37,598 nt of DNA from an uncultured Prevotella sp. (GCA_905234845.1 CAJOIW010000019.1:1-37598); one strand, 5' to 3'. Positions 24,860 to 33,566 are shown, counted from the stretch's first letter. The notes: generated from the letters alone by a model not told the origin. A program made the numbers and translations.

Positions 24860-25030
24860 TGAAAGATATATCTTTCAGAAGTGAGAAGTGAAAAGTGAGA
24901 AGTGAGAAGTATGGTCAGAATGCGAAAGGTATATGTTTCGGGTGGTAAAAGGCCGTCTTTAGGACTCCAAGAGCTAAGCTTTCGTCACCCGAAAGCTTAG
25001 CTCTCGCAAGCGAAACATATATCTTTCACG
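24860..25030. repeat. Nested palindrome cluster in the gene-free region after dnaK
   Basis: Within the 849-bp gene-free stretch 24593-25441 three structures lie close together. First, an 18-bp perfect palindrome TGAAAGATATATCTTTCA (24860-24877), followed by a run of AGTGAGA-type repeats (24878-24910). Second, an imperfect inverted repeat with arms 24922-24940 and 25011-25029 (17 of 19 match) that re-uses the GATATATCTTTCA motif. Third, inside it, a perfect 14-bp stem GAGCTAAGCTTTCG (24971-24984 with 24990-25003). It could form a long cruciform or RNA hairpin; no coding frame fits it. Confidence 0.65.
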
Positions 25031-25036
25031 ATACCC

Positions 25037-25080
25037 CTATAAGACTTATAAGTCCTATAAGACCTATAAGCCTTATACCC
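25037..25080. repeat. Decamer tandem repeat (CCTATAAGAC-type)
   Basis: About four imperfect repeats of CCTATAAGAC / CTTATAAGT occur in a row; the same series lies at 13795-13837. Each unit contains the palindrome-like CTTATAAG. Confidence 0.6.
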
Positions 25081-25152
25081 AGCGAGTTAGAAAAAACTGA
25101 GAAAACCGCTCATTTTTGCGTTATTTCGGACGAGCGGGACCATCGGTCAAAA

Positions 25153-25189
25153 AAAAGCCCGTCTCCGTGTTAAACGGAAACGGGCTTTT
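25153..25189. terminator. Terminator-like hairpin in the gene-free region
   Basis: AAAAGCCCGT (25153-25162) pairs with ACGGGCTTTT (25180-25189), with an inner CCGT/ACGG stem and GTTAA loop. T runs flank it on both strands. It may end the minus-strand transcript of 25442-27115, about 250 bp after that stop, through the repeat at 25291-25419. Confidence 0.65.
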
Positions 25190-25290
25190 CTTAAAATCTG
25201 TTACTCTACTTCCGCAAGTCATTCGACACCCCCGCCTTTGGGCACCCACTCTAATCATAGGTTATTCAACACCCCCTATCCCATCTAAAT

Positions 25291-25419
25291 CAACGCCCCC
25301 ACCCCCCTCTAATCTTAGAGGGGGAGTTCGAGGGAGAGAGGGGGAGTTCTATAGTTACAAGACTTACGAATAAGCAAACAAATTCCCCCTCTAAGATTAG
25401 AGGGGGACAGGGGGCGTTG
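25291..25419. repeat. Inverted repeat with palindromic CCCCCTCTAA arms (MITE-like)
   Basis: The arms 25291-25328 and 25381-25419 are near complements, each with an inner palindrome CCCCCTCTAA-TC-TTAGAGGGGG or its complement. The motif TTCAAC(A/G)CCCCC also occurs at about 25265 and 25290 and in reverse at 25411-25421. The enclosed ~50 bp holds no gene. The layout looks like a small non-coding repetitive element inserted just after the stop of the 25442-27115 gene. Confidence 0.6.
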
Positions 25420-25441
25420 AATAAAAATCTGTTATAAATCT

Positions 25442-27115
25442 TTACTTCTGGATATATTTCTTACCTTCTACGATGCGGACACCCTTCGAGCTCGGTGATA
25501 CGCGGCGGCCGTTAAGGTCGTAAACAGCACCGTTGTTCACGCTCTCAGCGTTTTCAACACTCTTGATGCCAGTCGAACCTTGACCATCGTAAACAGCCGG
25601 CACAACAGATCCGTTATCCATACCTGTGGCAGGAACATTATCAGTGGGAACACCAACAACTGCATGGTACGGTGTAGGAGTCACATAGTTATAACCGAAA
25701 ATATTATACTGCACCTTCCACTCGCCAGCTTCATCGTCAAAGTAGAAATAGGTCGTTTCGGGATTCTCATCACCGCGGTAGATATCCTCTTTCTTCAGCG
25801 TGCTAAGCAGTCTGCTACCGTCATCGCCCACTAACTCCTGCAACTCAGTAGCAGGCAGGGTCTCAACGAAGATGTCCTCGAACGGATATCCATCTATTGC
25901 AGACTCGAAGACAACAGGCGTGTTGGCGGGAATCGCACCCTCTAACTTGTCGAATACCAACGTGCCATTCGTGTAAGAGATAATCTTATAGAATTTTCCG
26001 GCTGCTGCAGCAGCGTCTGCTGAAAGTGCGAAGGGCAGACAAACGGTCGTCTTCCTGTCAGCTTCGAAGTAGCGCGGATAGCACATGTTCATTTCCTGGA
26101 TAGCAGTCTCTGCAGGAATCTGGAACTCCTCGTCACCATCAATGAACATCAGCTTGCTCGTCGCGGTGTAGCCGTCGTAGGCATAGGTAGCACCGCTGAT
26201 ATAGGTCATGTCACCAGTCTGCTCGCCTTGGTCGTTGTTGTTGAAGATAACAAACTGTGGAGTATTGGGGAGGGAAATCTTATAAGTGGGCATCTCCTGA
26301 TCATAAATATTCGTGATACCGGCGTCAGACATGTCATCGCCAGGCCAATCAGATGAAACAACCTCAGTACCACTTGCACTCTGATTCCATGCGTATGCCT
26401 TCACCTCATTCCAGCCAGCCATATCCACGAAATAGATAGCATCTTTCACAAATCTTGGCAATTCCTCGCCTACGCGACGGAAGATAGCATAGACTTGAGC
26501 ATCAACAGGAGTATACCAAAGACCGGTAATGGCGTTGAAAACGTCGCTCTGAGATGAACCATCCTTATCGTTATGAGCAGCAAGGTTGTTGTTGGCGTTA
26601 ATCCAGTGCTCGCCAGTATTGTCATTATGATACTCCTCACCAGTGTAATCAAAGTCACATTCGCGGGGATCACCGGAGTCGCCATGAATCAGGGCGTAGC
26701 AGTCCTCAGGAGTGTAGATGCCGCTTTCCTTAATCTGGTTAGCATAGCAGACCAGCTCCCAGCCATCGTTAGGCTGTGCCATCATTACGGCCTCATAGAT
26801 GGGGTTCGTACCTGTACAGTCGACACCCTTCATCGAACCATTCTCACCTGGGCAATACCAAAGTTCGGCTTTCTCTTCCCAACCTTGATCGGCGTTCCAA
26901 GTAGGACTGGATCCTCTACCACCAGTACGGTCGTAGACATACTGGCGCTCAGCATCAGCGTTGCCAGCTTTGTTTTTTGCATGCAGATACACGGTACCTG
27001 CTCCTGTCGGATGAGCCTCGGCCACTACGTAAAGATGCTTGACAGAAGCTTCTCCGATTGCACTTGCGCTAAGAGAGAGTATCACTCCTCCTAAAATCAG
27101 TAAAAACTTTTTCAT
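25442..27115 (-). CDS. Secreted protein with starch-binding-like module and Prevotella-type C-terminal tail (paralogue A)
   Basis: This 557-residue protein has a signal peptide (MKKFLLILGGVILSLSASA). A middle segment (about 225-330), YFVDMAGWNEVKAYAWN then SDWPGDDM, QFVIFNNNDQGEQTGDM and ATYAYDG, looks like a CBM26-type starch-binding module. A following region (about 345-500) contains TTVCLPFALSADAAAAAGKFY, a phrase common in Bacteroidales surface proteins. The end VYDLNGRRVSPSSKGVRIV plus GKKYIQK resembles a type IX secretion (Por) sorting tail, so the protein may reach the cell surface. No catalytic glycosidase domain is visible. Gene 35431-37131 is a paralogue with the same layout and the same upstream repeats. 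The binding target is inferred from the module only. Confidence 0.78.
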   Translation of the reverse strand: MKKFLLILGGVILSLSASAIGEASVKHLYVVAEAHPTGAGTVYLHAKNKAGNADAERQYVYDRTGGRGSSPTWNADQGWEEKAELWYCPGENGSMKGVDCTGTNPIYEAVMMAQPNDGWELVCYANQIKESGIYTPEDCYALIHGDSGDPRECDFDYTGEEYHNDNTGEHWINANNNLAAHNDKDGSSQSDVFNAITGLWYTPVDAQVYAIFRRVGEELPRFVKDAIYFVDMAGWNEVKAYAWNQSASGTEVVSSDWPGDDMSDAGITNIYDQEMPTYKISLPNTPQFVIFNNNDQGEQTGDMTYISGATYAYDGYTATSKLMFIDGDEEFQIPAETAIQEMNMCYPRYFEADRKTTVCLPFALSADAAAAAGKFYKIISYTNGTLVFDKLEGAIPANTPVVFESAIDGYPFEDIFVETLPATELQELVGDDGSRLLSTLKKEDIYRGDENPETTYFYFDDEAGEWKVQYNIFGYNYVTPTPYHAVVGVPTDNVPATGMDNGSVVPAVYDGQGSTGIKSVENAESVNNGAVYDLNGRRVSPSSKGVRIVEGKKYIQK

Positions 27116-27167
27116 AACGTTTTGTTTTTAGTTTATAATAAAAAATAATTTCGTCGAAATACCGCTG

Positions 27168-27233
27168 CAAAAGTACACATAATAATCTAATAAACCTATT
27201 AAATTTGAACCAAAAATTATAAAATTTGAACCA
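27168..27233 (-). promoter_or_regulatory. Promoter with two TTTGAACCA direct repeats (paralogue A)
   Basis: The minus-strand -7 box TACTTTTG is at 27175-27168, with no TTTG at the -33 place. Upstream lie two AAATTTGAACCA copies (27201-27212 and 27222-27233 in plus orientation), 21 bp apart, or two helical turns. The first begins 26 bp beyond the -7 box, exactly as in front of paralogue B. A weak -33 with two in-phase repeats suggests an activator. Confidence 0.7.
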
Positions 27234-27279
27234 AAAGGATGTTTTGTTTTTCGACATGATGATATAACACCCGCTTTTT

Positions 27280-27311
27280 TTTGGCATATTTGGAATTTTA
27301 CACTACTTTTG
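27280..27311 (+). promoter_or_regulatory. Promoter of the Lnb-like/ligase operon
   Basis: TTTG (27280-27283), 20 bp, TACTTTTG (27304-27311), followed by a leader of about 40 nt to the ATG at 27360. The second copy of the unit has no such box in its 33-bp gap, so all four genes are probably read from here. Confidence 0.75.
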
Positions 27312-27359
27312 CAAAACGAAATCTTAAAAACTTAATGTATTCGTATTTTGGTTAAACGC

Positions 27360-28676
27360 ATGAAAAGAAAAACTTGTCAAATTGTTTTCAAAACAACAGC
27401 CACAGCATGGTTTATCTTGCTATTTGTAATAATAGGTAGTGTGACCAGTCAGGCTGTTCCTTTCCCAGACTCAAAGGAAAAGAACACGAAAGTTACATGC
27501 GACAGCACAACAGCAAAGCCGTTCGAAGTGTTGCCCGACAGTAGTAATTTCGTAACAGCAAGTGTTCTCATCTCCTCACCAGGAGAGGGGGCATTCTATG
27601 CGATGGGGCACACGGGGCTGCGCCTGCGATGTCCCTCGTTCGGACACGATTACTGCTTCTCCTATGTCACGTATCTGAATCAAGGTCCCCTGTTCAACCT
27701 AGTATTGATGGCTGGAAAGATGCGGGCTGGTTTCGAGGCTGTTGGGTTCGACGAATACATCAATGGCTTTCGTGAGAAAGGACGCGGAGTACGGGAATTT
27801 CCACTGAACTTGACTTTGTCTGAGGAACGCGCACTTTGGGAACTAATGGACAATCAGATGATGAAAGGCATGACCCTGCCATTCGACTTTATGGAGCATA
27901 ACTGCACCTCGTCAATTTTCCAGTCTATAGAATCAATACTACAAAGCGAAGATTTCGTCTACCCGAAGCGTGGAGTCTTATTGAAAAATCGTCGCGATGG
28001 TATTGCGGAAATCATGGGAAAGACACCTTGGATAGAATTCTTAACCATTACCATGATGTCCGCTCTTTCCCCCAACGACCCCTGTCCATTGGAGTTGTTT
28101 ATCTGCCCCTCCCTATGGGCAGAATTGTTACCGGAAGCCAAGATTGTCGGTCTTGACGGTTCGGTACGCCCGGCTCTCGATAGCGAGGTTAAAGAACTGT
28201 TACCTGTCAAGTGGCAACCTACACCTATGTGGTGGACACCCATCCGCGTGTTTGGTCTACTATTAGCGTTTGTGCTACTCGTAACTTTGGCAGAGTGGCT
28301 GTTACATTGGAGACGGCTGCCAAAGGCAATCGATGTGATGCTTTTTGTCATCTATACGATATTCTCAGCTTTTCTGCTTTATGCAGTATGCGTCAGATTG
28401 TTCATCGTGTCGTGGAACAATTTCCTGTTGGTATTCAACCTGCTACCATTGCTGCTATGGCTATTCTTCCGGCGGAAACGCTGGTTTGGTAAAGTCTATG
28501 GCCTCTACGCACTCGCACTGGTCGCTTTCATGATATTCTTCTGGATTTACCAAAGTAGAATAGAATGGCCGCACGAATTCCTCCTTGCCGTGCTTCTCAC
28601 ACGTTGTATCAGTCGTTATTTTCAAAATAAAAAATCATGGAAAAACAGCAAAAGCTCACAGGCTATCCATCCATAG
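27360..28676 (+). CDS. Lnb-like (DUF4105-type) Cys/His membrane protein, copy 1
   Basis: This 438-residue inner-membrane protein has an N-terminal signal or anchor segment (about 16-32), a periplasmic domain (about 60-270) and four C-terminal membrane helices (about 290-420). The periplasmic domain matches the Lnb N-terminal (DUF4105) pattern: MGHTGLRLR (His84), VREFPLNLTLSEE, and MEHNCTSS (Cys182). His and Cys at these places are the expected active-site pair of a papain-like acyltransferase fold. In Bacteroides, Lnb adds the third acyl chain to lipoproteins; whether this divergent copy does so is unknown. The frame begins at a TTG 12 bp earlier, but ATG 27360 is preferred. Its 3' end overlaps the ligase gene by 40 bp, implying coupled translation. 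Confidence 0.75.
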   Translation: MKRKTCQIVFKTTATAWFILLFVIIGSVTSQAVPFPDSKEKNTKVTCDSTTAKPFEVLPDSSNFVTASVLISSPGEGAFYAMGHTGLRLRCPSFGHDYCFSYVTYLNQGPLFNLVLMAGKMRAGFEAVGFDEYINGFREKGRGVREFPLNLTLSEERALWELMDNQMMKGMTLPFDFMEHNCTSSIFQSIESILQSEDFVYPKRGVLLKNRRDGIAEIMGKTPWIEFLTITMMSALSPNDPCPLELFICPSLWAELLPEAKIVGLDGSVRPALDSEVKELLPVKWQPTPMWWTPIRVFGLLLAFVLLVTLAEWLLHWRRLPKAIDVMLFVIYTIFSAFLLYAVCVRLFIVSWNNFLLVFNLLPLLLWLFFRRKRWFGKVYGLYALALVAFMIFFWIYQSRIEWPHEFLLAVLLTRCISRYFQNKKSWKNSKSSQAIHP

Positions 28677-30370
28677 ATCAGCCATGGTTGAAAAACTATA
28701 GTCCAGAATGGATTAACCGGCCATTGTCTGAAGATACCATTTTTGAAAGTTTATTGGCGAACAACCGCGACTATCCCAACGACATCGCTATTCATTATCT
28801 GAAAACAAACATCACCTATGGTGAAATGTTTGCTCAAATTGATCAATGCGCACGGGCTTTCATCGCCTTAGGCGTACAACGCAACGACATTGTCACCATG
28901 GCCATGCCCAACACCCCCGAGATGGTCTATACCGTCTATGCGCTGAACCGCCTTGGTGCCATACCGAACATTATTCACCCCTTAGCAGGGAAAGAGGAAA
29001 TCTGTAAGTATCTGAACGAGGTCAGAAGCCGTTTCTTCCTGATGTTCACTGGCACCTATGCCATTGTCAAAGATGCCCTCAACCAAACCTCAGTCGAGAA
29101 AGCCATCGTGGCCTCACCTGTCGAATCGCTTTCGCCCATTATCAAATTTCTATACCGACTGAAAAAAGGTAAAGAGGCCCTTGCAAAGGATGAGCGTATT
29201 CTCTCATGGAAGCAGTTTATCTGCGACGGTCAGACACTTGACCTCCCCGCACCGCAGCGAGCTGACGAAGATGCCGCAGCCATTACCCACACAGGTGGAA
29301 CAACCGGAGACCCAAAGGGTGTCGTATGTTCTAACAAGAATTATGTCTCCAAATGGGAACAAATGAAACTACGTGATTGTGAGCGACAAGACTGTGCGAT
29401 GATCCATTTACCGCCATTTGTCAACTACAGCCTTTCAACGCTGTTCACGTCTTTTTCAATGGGTTTCCGCACCTTGCTGATTCCTCATTATGAAACCAAT
29501 AAAATAGCGGATTACATATATTATTACAAGGTTAATCATATTCTTTCCATTCCTGCATGTTGTGAGGCCATATTGCACATTTCGAAGATTCGGAAAGATG
29601 CTTTTCAAAGCCTGAAATTAATTGCTGCTGGTGGCGAAAGTATGGATGCTGTTACTATACGCGATGTGAACAAGATACTTCGGGAGTATGGATCAACTGT
29701 CGATTTGGTCATTGGAATGGGCATGACAGAATTGACTGGTGGCGTTGCACATACTTCCTCTGGAGAGAACGGCCAAGGAAGCATAGGTGTACCTTTCATC
29801 AAAAGCAACTGCAAAATCGTCGAAATAGGTACAGACATTGAAAAAACATACGATGAAATCGGTGAAATTTGCTTTTCGGGACCAACCGTAATGATAGGCT
29901 ACTATGGCGATAAGAAGGGTACCGACGAGATTATTCATGTCGATGGGAACGGCACACGATGGGTGCACTCCGGCGACCTCGGGTATATTACTCGCGATGG
30001 AACAATCTGCGTCATCGGACGCATCAAGCGGCTGATTATGATTAAGGACAAGGATGGTTTAATCTCTAAGATATTTCCCGAACGCATCGAACATGTCATA
30101 GAAACTCATCCTGCCGTCGCATTGAACTGTGTGGTGGGTGTTCCTGATGAGCAATGCATCGCCTGGCCTAAGGCATTTGTCGTTTTAAACGAAAACATTG
30201 AGGCCAATCAAGAAGTGAAAACAGCTATCCTTGCGCATTGCAGCCAACATCTCCCCCCCTATATGGTGCCCCGCGAAATTGCTTTCATCGATGAAATGCC
30301 TCGCACCGACCGGGGAAAAATTGACTTTAAGCAATTAGAACACCTCTCAATGAAGTTTAATAAAATCTAA
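28637..30370 (+). CDS. Class I adenylate-forming acyl/aryl ligase, copy 1
   Basis: This 577-residue cytoplasmic enzyme belongs to the ANL superfamily, which activates a carboxylic acid with ATP as acyl-AMP and then usually transfers it to CoA or a carrier. Motifs in order: the P-loop THTGGTTGDPKG (217-228), GMGMTELTGG, YDEIGEICFSGPTVMIGYYG, the hinge region SGDLGYITRDG then IGRIKRLIMIKDKDG, and the catalytic Lys561 in PRTDRGKID. The N-terminal LTGYPSIDQPWLKNYS phrase is shared with copy 2. No carrier-protein domain is attached and none is encoded nearby. The start overlaps the Lnb-like gene. The substrate is not predictable by eye; a fatty acid is plausible given the partner. Confidence 0.87.
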   Translation: MEKQQKLTGYPSIDQPWLKNYSPEWINRPLSEDTIFESLLANNRDYPNDIAIHYLKTNITYGEMFAQIDQCARAFIALGVQRNDIVTMAMPNTPEMVYTVYALNRLGAIPNIIHPLAGKEEICKYLNEVRSRFFLMFTGTYAIVKDALNQTSVEKAIVASPVESLSPIIKFLYRLKKGKEALAKDERILSWKQFICDGQTLDLPAPQRADEDAAAITHTGGTTGDPKGVVCSNKNYVSKWEQMKLRDCERQDCAMIHLPPFVNYSLSTLFTSFSMGFRTLLIPHYETNKIADYIYYYKVNHILSIPACCEAILHISKIRKDAFQSLKLIAAGGESMDAVTIRDVNKILREYGSTVDLVIGMGMTELTGGVAHTSSGENGQGSIGVPFIKSNCKIVEIGTDIEKTYDEIGEICFSGPTVMIGYYGDKKGTDEIIHVDGNGTRWVHSGDLGYITRDGTICVIGRIKRLIMIKDKDGLISKIFPERIEHVIETHPAVALNCVVGVPDEQCIAWPKAFVVLNENIEANQEVKTAILAHCSQHLPPYMVPREIAFIDEMPRTDRGKIDFKQLEHLSMKFNKI

Positions 30371-30403
30371 AAAACTTAATGTATTCGTATTTTGGTTAAA
30401 CGC

Positions 30404-31702
30404 ATGAAAAGAAAAACCGGTCATATTGTTTTCAAGTCAATGGTTACTGCATGGTTTCTCTTGCTGTTTGTAATAGGTAGTGTGAGCAGCCAGGCCGTTC
30501 CTTTCCCTAACTCAAAAGTAAACAATACGAAACTCAATAGCGACAGTACGACTGCAAAGCCGTTTGAAGTATTGCCCGACAGTAGTAATTTCGTGACAGC
30601 AAGTGTCCTCATCTCCTCACCAGGAGAGGGTACGTTCTTTTATATGGGTCACACGGGGCTTCGCCTGCGATGTCCTTCTGAAAAACTCGATTACTGCTTT
30701 TCCTATGTCACGTATCTGGACCAAGGTCCCTTGTTCAATCTCGTATTGATGGCTGGAAAGATGCGGGCGGGCTTCGAGGCTGTTGAGTTCGACGAGTACA
30801 TCAAAGACTTTCGTAAAAAAGGACGCGGGGTATGGGAATTTCCGCTAAACCTGACTTTGTCTGAGGAACGTGCACTCTGGGAGCTGTTGGACAACCAGAT
30901 GATGAAAAGCATGACCCAGCCGTTCGACTTCATGGAGCATAACTGCACCTCGTCGGCCTTCCATTCTGTAGAATCTATCTTACAGAGCGAGGACATCGTC
31001 TATCCGAAGCGCGGTCTCCTGTTGATGAATAGTCGCGATGGCCTTACGAAAAGTATGGGGAAAAGTCCTTGGATAGAGTTTTTAGCTCTCACCATGCTGT
31101 CTGCTCTTCCTCCTGACGAGCCCTGTCCGTTGGATTTATTTATCAGCCCCTCCCTATGGGCAGAATTGTTACCGGAAGCCAGAATTGTTGGTCTTGACGG
31201 CTCTGAACGCCCAGCCCTCGAGGGTGAGGTCAAGGAACTGCTGCCCGTCAAATGGCAACCTTCGCCTACTTGGTGGACACCCATTCGCGTGTTTGGTCTG
31301 TTGTTGGCGTTTGTGCTACTTGTGACCTTGGGGGAATGGCTATTTCATTGGAGGCGACTGCCAAAGGTGATTGATGTGACGCTTTTTGTCATCTACACGC
31401 TGTTCTCCGCCTATCTGCTCTATGCCTCCTGTATGAAGCTGTTTGGCATTGTATGGAATCTGCTATTTGTAGTCTTCAATCTGTTGCCGCTGCTGCTATG
31501 GCTGCTGTTGCGCAAAACCCCGTGGTTCTATCGCGTGTATGGCTTCTATGCTGTCGTACTGATTGCCTTTATGGTGTACTTCTCAGTTCACATGGGGCGT
31601 GTGGAGTGGGCGCATGAACTGATGATGGCAATACTTCTGACACGTTGCGTCAGCCAATATTTTCAAAAAGGAAAACTATGGAAAACCGACAGAAAGAACT
31701 GA
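30404..31702 (+). CDS. Lnb-like (DUF4105-type) Cys/His membrane protein, copy 2
   Basis: This 432-residue paralogue of 27360-28676 has the same layout: signal segment, periplasmic domain with MGHTGLRLR (His83) and MEHNCTSS (Cys181), and four C-terminal helices. The two proteins are nearly identical for long stretches of the periplasmic domain (for example PFEVLPDSSNFVTASVLISS and the ELLPVKWQP region) and more different in the membrane part. Both keep the putative active-site pair, so both are probably functional. It starts 33 bp after ligase copy 1, has no promoter of its own, and overlaps ligase copy 2 by 25 bp. Confidence 0.75.
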   Translation: MKRKTGHIVFKSMVTAWFLLLFVIGSVSSQAVPFPNSKVNNTKLNSDSTTAKPFEVLPDSSNFVTASVLISSPGEGTFFYMGHTGLRLRCPSEKLDYCFSYVTYLDQGPLFNLVLMAGKMRAGFEAVEFDEYIKDFRKKGRGVWEFPLNLTLSEERALWELLDNQMMKSMTQPFDFMEHNCTSSAFHSVESILQSEDIVYPKRGLLLMNSRDGLTKSMGKSPWIEFLALTMLSALPPDEPCPLDLFISPSLWAELLPEARIVGLDGSERPALEGEVKELLPVKWQPSPTWWTPIRVFGLLLAFVLLVTLGEWLFHWRRLPKVIDVTLFVIYTLFSAYLLYASCMKLFGIVWNLLFVVFNLLPLLLWLLLRKTPWFYRVYGFYAVVLIAFMVYFSVHMGRVEWAHELMMAILLTRCVSQYFQKGKLWKTDRKN

Positions 31703-33396
31703 CGGGATATCCGTCGATAGACCGCCCGTGGCTGAAGGTCTACAGTGAAGAGGCCATCAATGCATCGCAGCCGACCGGGTCAATTTATGATTTTCTCTTG
31801 GCGGTCAACAAGGATTATCCTCACAACATCGCCATTCACTACCAGAACAAAAACATTACCTATGGCGAATTGTTCCGCAAAATCGACTGCTGTGCCCGCG
31901 CTTTCATGGCTTTAGGCGTGCAACGCAATGATATTGTCACCGTGGCCATGCCCAACACCCCCGAGATGGTTTACACCCTCTATGCGCTGAACCGTCTTGG
32001 CGCAATCGCCAATTTCATTCATCCCCTGGCCAGCAAGGACGAGATCTGCAACTACCTCAACGAGGTGAAGAGCCGTTTCTTTCTGATGTTCACCGGCACC
32101 TATTTACTCGTCGGCGATGCACTCAAGGAGACCTCGGTCGAGAAAGCCATTGTGGTCTCGCCCGTGCAGTCGCTCTCACCACTTTTCAAATGGCTCTATC
32201 GACTAAAGACCAACGAGAAGATTATCGAGGACGACCGCATTATCTCATGGAACAGTTTTATTCAGCACGGACAGAACATCGAACTACCGGAGCCCCAGCG
32301 AGCCGACAACGACGTGGCCGTCATCACTCATACAGGCGGTACGACCGGTGATCCTAAGGGCGTGATGTGCACGAATCTGAACTACAACTCGCACGGAAGA
32401 CAGATGTTGGCTGACCGAGGGTCCAAACGACAAGATTGCACGATGGTCCACCTGCCACCCTTCATCAACTACAGTCTTTCAGCTGCGCTCGCTTCGTTCT
32501 CCAGTGGTTTCCGTGTGCTGCTGATACCCCGGTATGACCCCAAGAAAATGGCTTGGTACATTCGTCGCTTTAAGGTTAATTACATCCTATCCATCCCTGC
32601 CTATTTTGAGGTTCTGTTGAAATCGCACAAGATAGCAAAGGACGCTTTTAATACACTTGGCTGCATTGTAACAGCAGGCGAGAGTATGTCCGTTGAGATG
32701 GAACGAGAAGTTAACAACGTGCTCCGTGCACACGGATCACCCGTTAATCTGACCAAGGGCATTGGTATGACTGAATTGGTCAGTGGGGCAACACTTACAT
32801 TCCCATGGTATGATGCCGATGGTAGTTCTGGCATTCCCTACGTCAAGACCAATTGTAAGATTGTCGAGGTGGGCACCGATGACGAACTTACATACGATGA
32901 AATCGGCGAAATTTGTTTCTCAGGACCTTCGGTAATGTTGGGTTACTACGGCAATCAGGCAGCCACCGACGAGATGATTCATGTCGATGCCGACGGCACA
33001 CGATGGCTGCACACCGGCGACCTCGGATATATGACCCGTGACGGCATTATCTACGTCAGTGGGCGTCTTAAGCGACTAATAATGATTAAGGACAAAGATG
33101 GTTTGATTTCCAAAATATTTCCCGAACGCATCGAACAGGTCATAGAAACTCATCCCGCCGTCGCGTTGAGTTGCATAGTGGGGGTACCTGATAAGCAATG
33201 CATCGCCTGGCCAAAAGCATTTGTCGTTTTAAACGAAAACATTGAAGCCAATCAGGAAGTGAAAACAGCTATCCTTGCGCATTGCAGCCAACATCTCCCC
33301 CCCTATATGGTGCCCCACAACATCGTTTTCATCGATGAAATGCCACGCACCAATCGTGGAAAAATTGACTACAAACAATTAGAACAAGCCCAATAG
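31678..33396 (+). CDS. Class I adenylate-forming acyl/aryl ligase, copy 2
   Basis: This 572-residue paralogue of 28637-30370 starts MENRQKELTGYPSIDRPW. It has THTGGTTGDPKG, GIGMTELVSG, YDEIGEICFSGPSVMLGYYG, HTGDLGYMTRDG and the final catalytic Lys562 in PRTNRGKID. The acid-pocket region between the P-loop and the GMTEL motif differs clearly from copy 1 (HGRQMLADRGSKRQD against KWEQMKLRDCERQD), so the two enzymes may prefer different acids. The last ~110 residues are almost identical, at DNA level too. The frame extends 11 codons upstream, but the ATG at 31678 matches the start of copy 1. Confidence 0.87.
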   Translation: MENRQKELTGYPSIDRPWLKVYSEEAINASQPTGSIYDFLLAVNKDYPHNIAIHYQNKNITYGELFRKIDCCARAFMALGVQRNDIVTVAMPNTPEMVYTLYALNRLGAIANFIHPLASKDEICNYLNEVKSRFFLMFTGTYLLVGDALKETSVEKAIVVSPVQSLSPLFKWLYRLKTNEKIIEDDRIISWNSFIQHGQNIELPEPQRADNDVAVITHTGGTTGDPKGVMCTNLNYNSHGRQMLADRGSKRQDCTMVHLPPFINYSLSAALASFSSGFRVLLIPRYDPKKMAWYIRRFKVNYILSIPAYFEVLLKSHKIAKDAFNTLGCIVTAGESMSVEMEREVNNVLRAHGSPVNLTKGIGMTELVSGATLTFPWYDADGSSGIPYVKTNCKIVEVGTDDELTYDEIGEICFSGPSVMLGYYGNQAATDEMIHVDADGTRWLHTGDLGYMTRDGIIYVSGRLKRLIMIKDKDGLISKIFPERIEQVIETHPAVALSCIVGVPDKQCIAWPKAFVVLNENIEANQEVKTAILAHCSQHLPPYMVPHNIVFIDEMPRTNRGKIDYKQLEQAQ

Positions 33397-33566
33397 GTCT
33401 TTGTTCCTTCCCCCCAAAAGGTTGATGTAAAAATTCATGGTTAATTTGTGGTAATTTATGTTTAATTTGTAATATAGCTTGTTAATGCAAAGACGCAAGA
33501 TATTCTTCAGCAGACGTTATAGACGCATTTTCTTATCCCGAACTCGCGTAAATAATTGACTAATTA

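Larger units (their letters stand above)
27319..33396 (+). repeat. Tandem duplication of a two-gene unit (3,044-bp period)
   Basis: Unit 1 runs from about 27319 to 30362 and unit 2 from about 30363 to 33396. The 50-odd bases before and across each Lnb-like start are almost identical (27319-27372 and 30363-30416), and the two ATGs are exactly 3,044 bp apart. Each unit encodes an Lnb-like membrane protein and an adenylate-forming ligase in overlapping frames. Divergence is moderate in the middle of both genes and very low at the ligase 3' ends. Confidence 0.9.

Noticed and set aside
24860..25080. CRISPR array
   Set aside because: The repeats are palindromic or simple tandem units without regular unique spacers, and no cas genes are near.
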